NCBI RefSeq assembly: GCF_022606355.1
Contig: NZ_JAHHZQ010000003.1
Span: 434,001 to 498,000, forward strand
DNA: 64,000 nt
Direction of reading: 5' to 3'
DNA from: Leifsonia shinshuensis
Lineage (GTDB): Bacteria; Actinomycetota; Actinomycetes; Actinomycetales; Microbacteriaceae
Both the position numbers and the translations under genes were made by a program. Below, piece by piece: positions 43,299-52,500 of the stretch (position 1 is the stretch's first letter; every line of letters begins with the position of its first letter). The notes beneath the pieces were generated by a model that was not told the origin of the DNA, searched no databases, and was given only the letters and a program-made list of their open reading frames with translations.

Positions 43299-44138
43299 TC
43301 ACCCCTTCACCGCGCCGAGGGTGAGGCCGGCCACGATGTGCCGCTGCAGCAGAAGCGTAAGCAGGATGACGGGGATCGAGTAGACCACGGCGAGCGCCGT
43401 CATCGAGCCCCAGTCGAGCCCGAACTGCGTCTGGAAGTTCGCGATGACGATCGGCGTGGTCTGCGATCGGACCGCGGTGAGCAGCAGCGCGAACAGGAAC
43501 TCGTTCCAGCTCGCGAGGAACGCGAAGATCGCCGTCACGGCGACGCCGCCCGCGGTGACCGGGATGACCACCCGCCACAGGGCGCCCAGCCGGCTGTTCC
43601 CGTCGATCTTCGCCGCCTCCTCGAGCTCGACCGGCACCGCCTCGAAGAAGCTCGACATCAGCCAGATCGACAGCGGCAACGAGATCGTCGTGTGCGCGAT
43701 GGCGAGGGCCAGCGACGTGTCCGAGATGCCGAGATTTCGGAAGATCGAGATCATCGGCACACCGATGACGATCGGCGGGACCATGCGGGCGACCAGCGCG
43801 AGGACGATGAAGATCCGGCCGGTGCGCGTGCGGAAGCGGGTGACCGCGTAGGCCGCCGGGATCGCGAGCACGAGCGAGATCAGTGTGCTGAGGACCGCGG
43901 TGATGATGCTGTTGATGAACGAGGCGAGGACGCCGTCGCGCGTCAGCGCCGAGACGTAGTTGTCCACCGTCCACACCGTCGGCAGCAGTTTGGGCGGGAC
44001 GGAGATCGTCTCCAGCGGCGTCTTGAACGAGGTGAACAGCATGTACAGGAACGGGAAGCCGTACAGCAGGACGACGGCGACCAGAATGATCCACAGCAGT
44101 GCGCGGGAGCTCAGTCGCCGCGCTTCCAGTCCGTTCAT
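43299..44138 (-). CDS. CUT1 sugar ABC transporter permease (MalG type)
   Basis: The protein has 279 residues, about six membrane segments and an EAA loop at about residue 174 (LEEAAKIDGNSRLGALWRVVIP). The C-terminus RHIVAGLTLGAVKG is typical of the MalG half. ATG 44138 overlaps the stop of the partner permease as ATGA. It lies 52 bp upstream of the LacI gene of the same operon. Confidence 0.93.
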   Translation of the reverse strand: MNGLEARRLSSRALLWIILVAVVLLYGFPFLYMLFTSFKTPLETISVPPKLLPTVWTVDNYVSALTRDGVLASFINSIITAVLSTLISLVLAIPAAYAVTRFRTRTGRIFIVLALVARMVPPIVIGVPMISIFRNLGISDTSLALAIAHTTISLPLSIWLMSSFFEAVPVELEEAAKIDGNSRLGALWRVVIPVTAGGVAVTAIFAFLASWNEFLFALLLTAVRSQTTPIVIANFQTQFGLDWGSMTALAVVYSIPVILLTLLLQRHIVAGLTLGAVKG

Positions 44139-45088
44139 CGTTCCGACTCGCTTCCCGGCCGCCAGATGGTGAGGATCGCGACGAGGGCGACGGCGAGCAT
44201 CGCGATCAGATAGACGGTTCCCATCGCGCTGGCGAGCCCCGGGTCGCCGAAGCGCACCATCGTGCGGTAGATCAGCAGCGAGAGCGTCTCTGTGCTCTGC
44301 TGCGGTCCTCCGTTGGTCTGGATGACGATGACGTCGAAGGCGCGGGCCGCGTCGATACCGCGCACGATCAGTGCGACCGCGATCACCGGGCGCAGGAGCG
44401 GGATGACGATGCGGAACAGGATCGTCGTGTATCGGGCGCCGTCGAGACGCGCCGCCTCGATCACATCGCCGGGGATGTTCTGCAGGCCGGCGAAGAGGAC
44501 GAGGGTGATGAACGACGTGGTGAGCCAGATGTCCGGGATCGCGACGGAGAACAAGGCGATGTTCGGGTCGCTCAGCCACTGGATCTGATCGCTGGACTGG
44601 ATGAGCCCGACCGACTTCAGCAGCTCGTTGACGATTCCGAAGTTGTCGATGAGCAGGAATCGCCACAGGAGGCCCGCGACGATCGGGGCGATCATCAGCG
44701 GGTACAGGAAGATCGTGCGGAAGACGCGGGACGAGTTGCCGAGCGACGTGAACAGGAGCGCGACCAGCAGGCCGAGCACGAACTCGAAAGTCACGACGAT
44801 CACGGTGTAGACGATGGTCCGCCAGGCGGCGTTGCCGAAGTCGGAGCTGGTGAAGGCCGTGACATAGTTGGCGAATCCGACGAACTGGCGCGGTCCTCCT
44901 GCGATCGGGCTGATCGTGAAGAAGCTGTCGCCGACGAACTGGAGGAGCGGCCAACCGATGAAGATGGCGAGGAAGAGCCCGGCCGGCAGCATCAGCAGCG
45001 CTGCGAACCGCCGGTCGGCGGTGCGAATGGAACGTTTTCGAGGAGAGCGGGGTGGGCGGCCGGTACGGCCGTCCACCCGCTGCTCCAT
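44135..45088 (-). CDS. CUT1 sugar ABC transporter permease (MalF type)
   Basis: The protein has 317 residues. A basic N-terminus precedes about six membrane segments (LLMLPAGLFLAIFIGWPLL first), with an EAA loop at about residue 211 (IEAARLDGARYTTILFRIVIP). I start at MEQRVDG because its ATG overlaps the binding-protein stop by one base. Confidence 0.92.
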   Translation of the reverse strand: MEQRVDGRTGRPPRSPRKRSIRTADRRFAALLMLPAGLFLAIFIGWPLLQFVGDSFFTISPIAGGPRQFVGFANYVTAFTSSDFGNAAWRTIVYTVIVVTFEFVLGLLVALLFTSLGNSSRVFRTIFLYPLMIAPIVAGLLWRFLLIDNFGIVNELLKSVGLIQSSDQIQWLSDPNIALFSVAIPDIWLTTSFITLVLFAGLQNIPGDVIEAARLDGARYTTILFRIVIPLLRPVIAVALIVRGIDAARAFDVIVIQTNGGPQQSTETLSLLIYRTMVRFGDPGLASAMGTVYLIAMLAVALVAILTIWRPGSESER

Positions 45089-46365
45089 CACTTGACCAGC
45101 GATTGGACCTGCTCCTTTGCCGCGTTCAGCAGCGCCTGCTTGTCGGCTCCGGGCTGCAACGACTTCTGGATCATCGGGACCAGCACGGTGTCGACGATCT
45201 GCTGCCACTTGGGCGTGGCCGGCCGCGGGATGGTGGCCTGGGCGTCCAGCGTCTCCACCAGCGGCTTGTAGTTCTCGAAACCGGGCTGGTCCTGGTACTT
45301 CTCGAAGGCGGACTTGCGGGCGACCAGTCCGAGCGACGTCTTCGCACTCAGCTCGTTGTGCTCGTAGGCGAACTTCACGAAGTCGAGACCCTGCTGCTGC
45401 TTCTTACTGGCCTTCGCGACCGACAGGTACCAGGCGCCGGGCACTCCGGCCACTCCCCCGGGCCCCGCGATCATCGGCGCGACGCCGACTTTGCCGGAGA
45501 CGGAGGCGTCCTTCGGGATCTGGCGGTAGGCGTGCGCCCAGAACCGCATCATCGCCGTCTTGCCCTGATTGAACAGGTTCTGCGCTCCGGCCCAGTCCAG
45601 CTGGGCAGCGCCCGCGGGGGCGTACTTCTGCAGGCCGGTGTAGAAGTCGAGGGCCTTCAGGCTGTTCTCGTCGCCGAGGGAGATCTGGCTGCCCGAGTTG
45701 TTGAGCACCATCGTCTTCTCGCCGGTCTGCGACAGCGTCGCGAGGTACTCGGTCTCGACCGCGCCCTTCACGTCGGTCCCGTACAACCCCTTGTCCGGCT
45801 GGGTGAAGAACTCGGCCGCGTCCTGGTACTGCTGCCACGTGGTCGGCGGTACGAGGTCGTAGCCGTACTTCGCCTTGAAGGCGGCCTTGTTCGCCGCGTC
45901 GCCGAAGAGGTCGGTGCGGTAGTACAGGATCTCCGAGTTGGTCCAGACGGGCATGCCGACGTAGGCGCCGCCGACGTTCGCCTCCTGGACGAGGGCGGGG
46001 AAGAGATCGTTCTTCACGTCGGAGGTGAAGAGCGTGTCCAGCGGCGTGACGGCGTCCTTGAAGGCCGGGAGCCAGATGGAGTCGAGCGCTGCGACGTCGA
46101 ACGAGACGGTTCCGGAGGTGAACTCGCTGTTGAGGCGGTTGTAGAGCCCGTCATAGGGCAGCTCGACGAAAGTCACCTTCGTGCCGGTGTCCTTCTTGTA
46201 GAGATCGGCGATCGGCTGGAGCTCGGCGTGGCCTCCGGCCTCGACCAGCACGGTGATGGATTTGTCCGACGAGGAACCGTCCCCGCCGCCGACGCCGCAC
46301 CCGGCGAGGGTGAGCGCGACCGCGGTGCCGACTGCTGCGGCGGCCGCGAACTTCTTACGAAGCAT
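45088..46365 (-). CDS. CUT1 sugar ABC transporter, substrate-binding lipoprotein
   Basis: The protein has 425 residues. A lipoprotein signal (MLRKKFAAAAAVG) ends at lipobox LAGC near residue 23. The mature protein shows ITVLVEAGGHAELQPIAD, YDGLYNRLNSEF and the hinge strand YYRTDLFGDAA. It leads the operon that continues with two permeases, LacI, GH32, GH91 and fructokinase, so its ligand is probably a difructose anhydride or short fructan. CGGAG precedes ATG 46365. The promoter region carries a long palindrome and GCCAAA repeats. Confidence 0.92.
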   Translation of the reverse strand: MLRKKFAAAAAVGTAVALTLAGCGVGGGDGSSSDKSITVLVEAGGHAELQPIADLYKKDTGTKVTFVELPYDGLYNRLNSEFTSGTVSFDVAALDSIWLPAFKDAVTPLDTLFTSDVKNDLFPALVQEANVGGAYVGMPVWTNSEILYYRTDLFGDAANKAAFKAKYGYDLVPPTTWQQYQDAAEFFTQPDKGLYGTDVKGAVETEYLATLSQTGEKTMVLNNSGSQISLGDENSLKALDFYTGLQKYAPAGAAQLDWAGAQNLFNQGKTAMMRFWAHAYRQIPKDASVSGKVGVAPMIAGPGGVAGVPGAWYLSVAKASKKQQQGLDFVKFAYEHNELSAKTSLGLVARKSAFEKYQDQPGFENYKPLVETLDAQATIPRPATPKWQQIVDTVLVPMIQKSLQPGADKQALLNAAKEQVQSLVK

Positions 46366-46417
46366 CGTTACTCCGAATCTGCTGTGCAGCGGATGGCTGC
46401 GTGATTGAGGATACTTA

Positions 46418-46448
46418 TGCCAAGACGTTTTGGCAAAACGTCTTGGCA
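46418..46448. promoter_or_regulatory. 31-bp perfect palindrome, LacI operator of the GH32/GH91 operon
   Basis: TGCCAAGACGTTTT (46418-46431) and AAAACGTCTTGGCA (46435-46448) are exact inverse copies around GGC. Two overlapping 16-bp LacI-type sites of the form GCCAA-n6-TTGGC with central CG can be read within it. It stands 53 bp upstream of the binding-protein start and is the likely target of the LacI at 42200-43246. Confidence 0.6.
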
Positions 46449-46482
46449 CCACGGTAAGTAGAGCCGCAGCGGACCGTCAACT

Positions 46483-46516
46483 GCCAAAACGCGCCAAAAT
46501 GCCAAAACTTGCCAAA
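46483..46516. repeat. Four direct GCCAAA half-sites
   Basis: GCCAAA occurs at 46483, 46493, 46501 and 46511, at steps of 10, 8 and 10 bp, which places the copies on nearly the same face of the helix. The word equals the half-site of the palindrome 35 bp away. They may be auxiliary LacI contacts or remnants of decayed operators. Confidence 0.5.
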
Positions 46517-46542
46517 GTGCCCGGCCCGGCGCTCGACCAGAA

Positions 46543-48820
46543 TCACTCGATCGATTGGGCCTTCGAAGCGCACTCGTGACGAAGCCCCGACAGAATCTGA
46601 CGGACGATCGGATCGCGGACACCGGCGAGCGCCGCATCGAGCTCGAGTGAGAATTCACCGTACTCGTCCGCTTCGTGGAGAAGTCCCGCCATCGCCTCGG
46701 CGTGGGCGCGGACGATCTCGGGATCGTCCGCGGACGTGGCCCCGGCCAGCAACTCGGCTCTCAACCTTCCTCGCTCCCCTTTTGTAGCGGGCAGCGCGCG
46801 AACCGCCTTGGCGAGACCGCGTGGGTCCTGCCATGGTCCCGGATGGCTCAGCGCGTCGATCAGCAGGTCCGCTGCTTCTCTGCGCACGACCGGGTCCTGC
46901 GTCAGCGCCGCGACGGTATCGGTGAGCCGGTCGGTTTCGGAGCGGCTGTCGATTGTGGCTCGGACCGCCTTGTTCACGAACGAGAGCAGGACCAGGTAGT
47001 TCGACAGAGCCCATCGCGCCGAAAGCAGGGCGGCCTGAGGCCGGACAACGCCAAACGTGATTCGGGCGTGGTTGATCAGCGACTGATGTTCCGGAGTCCA
47101 GTCGCCCGGCTCGGACAGCGCGGCCAGTGTCAACAGGTAGCCCTCCGGCCGCTCGAGCGCGGCACGGATGTCGTCCCCGCCGGCCCCACGGAGGAGCTCC
47201 TCGAACAAGACTCCCTTGTGCTCCTGGTTGGTCGATCGCTCGCCGCTCGGCTGGTCGGATCACCACACCCTGTACGAACGAGTCGTCACGCGGGCGTCCC
47301 CCCGCGTCTCGTGTCTGCGCCCGAAAAGTGGACCAGGCCCAGCCCCTCAAGAGTTCCTCGCAGTATGCGATGTCGGGTTGCCCGTCCGGACCCGGCGCAT
47401 CGCCGCTCCACGAGCCCAGCAACAGTCTCGCGGCCAGACGCCGATACAGGTCGCGCGCGCTCTGAGGGAGAGCGGGAGCACCTCTATCGGCACCCTGCGC
47501 CAGCAGGCAGTAGAAAGTCAGGAAGAGAGGGAGCACCACGTCCCCGACGAGGTCTCGGCGCCGCGCCAGTTCCCGCAGAAGAGCGTCGGCACGCCACTCC
47601 TCGTCGGGTTCTGCGAACCAGGCGCGGATGAAAGAGATCACGTCCGTGGGGTAGCGAAGCCCCCGCAGTGTGATCTCCCGTGGCGATCGCCTGACCAGCG
47701 CGCGCTTCGCGGCGTGCGCCCACGCCGCGGGGCGGCTCGAGATCACGACCCTCCAGCGAAGCGGCAGACCGGAGAGTTCTTGTAGCCGCGCAGCTTGATC
47801 CTTGACGTCCGCTGCTTCATCCAGCGAGTCGACCATGACGACCACTCGCGACAGCGAAGCAAGCAGCGACACCTCCAGGCGCTCGCGCATATCTCGATCA
47901 GCCAGCGGAGTGAAGCCGAGTCCGGAGGCGAACGACGAAGCGACGAGCGACTCCGTCGTGTCTCCCGGGGTGTCCGCCCAGCGCTGCCACGTCGTGAGAA
48001 GCGGTATTTCAATCCCGGTGGTGCTTCCCCCGCGTTCCAGCTCGTCGAGCGCTTCCTGTGCCGCTCGTCTGGCCAACATCCGCAGATACCAGGTCTTGCC
48101 CGAGCCGGGCTCCCCCAGGATCACCAACATCGATTCGCGGGAGATGTCTTCGGCTCGCCGGTGCATGCCCGGCGACTTGTCGTCCGTCGACCTTCGAGGT
48201 GTTTCGTCGAACCGCAAGGCCCGCTCGATCGCCGATGCCCTCAGGTCTGCTCGCCAGTATGAAGTATCCCAGTCGGCGATCCGACCCCGGAGGTACCGGA
48301 TGATGTCCCCGCGCGTGGCTTGCGCATTCGCCAGTTCGTCGAATCGCTTCTGCAGCGACAGGAACAACGAGATCGAGGTCTCGTTCTTCGCGCGCAACTG
48401 TGCGATCAAGACATCGTAGGTCTCCTGCACCGCTCGAGTCGCCAGCACCTGGACACTATCGATCTCCCAATACCGGTCCGCCGGCTTCGCGGCTTCGAGT
48501 ACAGCGCTCGACACGCGGTCCGCGTCGAAGTCGAGGTCGGCGATCGCGCCGAAGTCGAGCCCGAACTCGCGCACCATGTCCTCCGCCATGCTCAGCCCGG
48601 CTGCGAGCTCGTCGTGGGAGATCTTCTCGCCTCCCGCCCACGCGTCCAGAGCGGCGGCCACTCGCTTCCGGACCTCGCGAGCCTGCTCCCTCTCCTCGAA
48701 GTAGGCTTGGGTGTACTTGGCCCCTTCGGAGAGCGCCGTACGAGCGAACAGCGCGGGGCCGCCCAATGCGGATAACGCAACCTGCGCCAACGAGCCGGCG
48801 AGTTCGCTCCGCTTCGACAC
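46543..48820 (-). pseudogene. NACHT-domain (STAND) NTPase, interrupted by a frameshift
   Basis: The N-terminal part runs from GTG 48820 (after a G-rich binding site) for about 519 codons: a helical N-terminus, then Walker A GEPGSGKT at about 236, Walker B VVVMVDSLDEA at about 326 and the sensor VVISSRP. At about 47250-47262 the frame is lost. The C-terminal helical part continues in another frame from just after a TGA at 47260-47262 to 46543 (EHKGVLFEELLRGAGG and on). Removing one base there restores a protein of about 759 residues. NACHT proteins of this size are often phage-defence sensors. A TTG at 47208 could allow separate translation; sequencing error is also possible. Base composition looks less GC-rich than its neighbours, suggesting transfer. 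Confidence 0.7.
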
Positions 48821-48905
48821 TGCCGCCCCCCCTTCGAGCCCTCGTGGCTCCATTCTCGCGCCGACGCGCTCACAGTAGTCGTACTGCGAGAGGCGGTCTA
48901 CGAGA

Positions 48906-49556
48906 TCAGTCGGGGAAGGGCGACGTACTGACTTCGAAGGCTCGCCACCAGGCTTCCGCGATGAGCGCATGGCCGCGAGGCGTGGGATGCACCCCGTCCT
49001 CTGCCAGGGCGGTCGCTCCGACCTCGGCGGCCGCCGCGTCGAAGACGGAGTGCAGCGGGATCAGCGGCGAACCGAAGCGCTCCGCGAGCTCGACCACGAC
49101 GGCGATCTTCTCGTCCAGGTCTTCAGAGCGCCATCTGCGCTGATCCGGCGCGACCGGCACGAGGAACGGGGTGGCCACGAGGATGCGGCCGACGCCGGCG
49201 GCCGTCGCCGAGCCGAGGATCTCCTCGTACCCCCGGGCGAACTCGGCCGACGATGTCGGATCGTCACTGTCGTACCGGCGCCAGGTGTCGTTGATGCCGA
49301 CCAGCACGGTGAGGACATCCGGGCGAGAGGCGACGACGTCGCACGACCAACGGGCTCGCAGATCGACCACCCTGTCGCCGCTCACTCCGGCATTGGAGAC
49401 ATCCAGCCGAGAGCCGAGGTCCCTGTCGCGGTCGCGGATCATGCGCACGTAGCCGGCGCCGAGGTCCGGCTCCACTCCGCTGGAGTAGCCCGCATCGGTG
49501 ATGCTGTCGCCGATGAAGACTGCGCGTAAACGCCTCTGGTCGCCCACCTCGAGCAC
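48906..49556 (-). CDS. SGNH/GDSL-family hydrolase (esterase)
   Basis: The protein has 216 residues and all SGNH blocks: FIGDSITDAG with nucleophile Ser18, NAGVSGDR (block II Gly), LVGINDTW (block III Asn) and DGVHPTPRGH (catalytic Asp and His). It has no signal peptide. The start is GTG 49556, preceded by GGGAGG five bases upstream. It ends 13 bp after the large secreted protein gene, so it may belong to that transcription unit and the CTATCWGATAG regulon. Such enzymes often remove acetyl groups from sugars. Confidence 0.9.
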   Translation of the reverse strand: MLEVGDQRRLRAVFIGDSITDAGYSSGVEPDLGAGYVRMIRDRDRDLGSRLDVSNAGVSGDRVVDLRARWSCDVVASRPDVLTVLVGINDTWRRYDSDDPTSSAEFARGYEEILGSATAAGVGRILVATPFLVPVAPDQRRWRSEDLDEKIAVVVELAERFGSPLIPLHSVFDAAAAEVGATALAEDGVHPTPRGHALIAEAWWRAFEVSTSPFPD

Positions 49557-49569
49557 AGTGACCTCCCTG

Positions 49570-52500
49570 TCAGCCGATCACAGCGAAAGCGGTCATCCCG
49601 TAGGACGGTCGCGTCGTGTCGCTGCCGGTGTAGGCAGCCGAGATCGGGCGGATGCCGGCCGCCTGCTTCGCGAGTGGGATCACGGCGCGACCGTTCACGA
49701 GAGTGGCGCTGTAGGCCTTCGAGCCCACCAATACTGTGACGGTTCCACCCGGGGCGATGGACGCTCGGGACGAGACGGCGACCGTCACCGACCAGCTCTG
49801 CGTGCTCAGGCCGAGATAACGGTTCGGAGTGACGGTGAGCGTGGAGGCATAGCGGACGAACACGCCGGTACTCGTGGCCCGGGCGGAACCGCCGGCCCCG
49901 GTCGTCGCCGTCACGGAGACCGCGATGGTGGACCCGATGTCGGCTGGGGCGACACGGTAGGTCGACCCGGTAGCGCCCGCGATCGGCTCCCCGTCTCTCA
50001 CCCACTGGTAGGCGACGGTGACCGGCGGAGACCATTCTCCGGAGTCGGCGCTCAGCGTCTTCCCGACCGCCGCCTCGCCGCTCACGCTCGGCGCCCTCGA
50101 GGCGGCAGGGGCGGCGGGAGCCGGATCGGCATAGGCGAGATACGTGGCGACGTAGTCCTTCGGCGCCAGGAACACGAAGCGTCCGGGGAAGTCCGTGGCG
50201 AGGCGCGCGATCATGGCGGCCACGTCGGTCGGTGTGGTGGGGCCGCTGTAGGTCTGGTACGTGATGAACCGCGGCTTGGACGCATCGGGCGTCTGCGCAC
50301 GCAGGTCCGCCTCGATCTGGGAGACCCCCGCCGTGGTCGCGCGCGAGTCCTGAGCGATCTGGGTGGCACCGAACTGTTTGATGTCACCCTGACCGCCGTA
50401 GTAGCCCAGGAACGTCCCGGTGATCCCGGGCGCAGCGGCAACGTACTGCGCGGTCCGCGTCGAGTTCACGTCTCCCATGTCCCACAGCGTCGCCGACGTG
50501 ATCCCCGCGTTCGACATCGTCGTCGCGTTGTCCTGCAGCCACCCCGACCACACGGGATCGGGGGTGTCGGCTCCCGGATATCCGAGCCCGTCCGGGCCGC
50601 CGACCAGTTCGGCGCTGGCCGGTGTGTTCGCGTAGAGCCAGGATGCCATCGGCGAGGCCAGCTGCAGAAGCAGCGGGCTGATGCTGTACCCGTAGGGGAG
50701 GGTGGCCGCGCTCGGATCCTTCAGGTCGCGCGGGGTGACGTTCTGGTTGTACGACAGGTTGTCGCCGTCGGACGCGTTGAACGTGACGTAGATCGTGTCC
50801 GCGGTCGCCGCGGTGGCCTGCGGAGCGCGTTGGCTCACGCTGCTCGTCGACGGGAAGCTCGACCAGAGCGACGCATTGCCGAAAAGGTCCGCCGCATACC
50901 AGTAGAGGCCGTTGGTGAAGGCCATGCTCGCACCGCAATCGCCGCAGTTGGCGCTGTAGCCCATCACCGGAGTCTTGGCCGGGTACCGCTTCATGATCTC
51001 GGTCGCGAGAGCCTGTTGCGCGGGCACGGTCCAGTCGAGGTTGAAGACGAATCCCCGCGTGGCGGTCGCGTAATCGTAGAGACGCCACGGGAGGGTCTGC
51101 CAGTCGCTGCGGAGCCCGAGGTAGAAGGCTGCGGATCGGTCGGTCGCCGGGAGCTGTTCGTCGATCGCCCAACGGTAGGCGGCCTCGCGGCTCTGGCCGA
51201 TGAACGAGTAGTCGGTCGTAGGCGTGGCCGTGCCGAGCACACCCTGCACCACGGGGACCAGGGACGCGTCGATGGGGAGCGCGTCGTGGATCCCGGCGGC
51301 CGTCATCGCGATGTCGAAGGTCCACTCCCGTTCGGTGTCGTAGAGCGCGATGCTGTGCGCTGCTGTCGGGTACGCCGTCAGGAGGGCGACGAGACCGGGA
51401 TCGGTCGCTGCTGTCCCCGGGAGGTCGATGTGCCCGCGGCCGGAGAAGTCGCCGCTGTCTGTGACCCAGTTGTGCTCGATCGACGTCTCGTACAGGTAGA
51501 CCTTCGCGCCGTCCCGGTTGATGATGCCCTCGAGAGCGCGGGCGGCGAACTTCGCCTGCGGGGAGTCGTTCGTGATGTCGACGACTTTGACCGGCGTCTG
51601 CGCCGCGGGGGTCTTCGGTATGAGAGCAGCGACGGACACGACCGCAGGGGCCACGATCGTGACGGCAGCCGTCGCCTGGTGCGACGCGCCCGATGCTGTG
51701 AGGGTCAGCGTGCCGAGCGCCGCCCCATCCGGCACCGGCACCGCGAGGGCGATGTCGCCGAACCGGTCGGCGATCGTCGTCGCGGCGAGCGGCCCACCGG
51801 CCGAAGAAACCGCGACGGACTCCCCCGGGGCGTAGCCTGTGCCTTCGACGCGGACCGCATCGCCCCGCGCGACCTCGTGGTGGCCGATGATCCGCAACGC
51901 AGTCGCCGGGATGGCCGAACGCGGAGTCACCGGCGCCGATTCGGCGGAAGTGACGGTGCCGCCGGTCTCTAGGGCGACGAAGACGTACGGCTGCCCGTTG
52001 GTGAGGCCGGTGATGGAGCACTCGGTGGACGGCTGGTGGATGGTGCAGGTCTGTGCGCCCGGCTTGGCGGTGATCGTGTAGTCGCCGACCTCGGCGCCGT
52101 CGGCCAGCGCGACCGTGGCACTGCCGTCTCCTGCCGAGGCCTGCGGGGCTGCAGGTGGTGCGGGCACGGGCTTCAGGTCCAGGATGTTCACGGCGTTGCG
52201 GTCGCGATCCGTCACGTACGCGTACCGTCCGTCGCCCGTGATGTCGACCATGAATGCACCCCATGGGCCGGACACCGAGGTGGCCTGCCCGGTCGCGACG
52301 TCGATGAGCGAGACGCCGCCGCTCGTCTTCGTGACGACCATCGTGGAGCCGTCGGGCGTCGCCTTCACACCCGACGGAGTGCCGTCGAGCGCGATGGTCG
52401 CCGTCGTCACGCCGGTCGTGGTCTCGACCACGGCGACCGTATTGGCGCCGGCGTTGGTGACGTACGCGCGGCTTCCGTTCGGGAGGAACGCCACGTCGGC

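Noticed and set aside
46655-47250. Continuation of the NACHT N-terminal frame after the shift point
   Set aside because: The translation turns into low-complexity Arg/Gly/Pro sequence, while the other frame gives a sensible helical protein; this part is out of frame.
47296-47301. Six-base G/C run in the NACHT gene considered as the cause of the frameshift (phase variation)
   Set aside because: A slip at this run would shift the frame before the TGA at 47260-47262 and truncate the protein, so the real frame change must lie after that stop, where there is no homopolymer.
49498-51972. An 824-codon plus-strand frame opposite the GxGYxYP gene
   Set aside because: It runs against a signal-peptide protein with clear repeats, and has no plausible start or domain.
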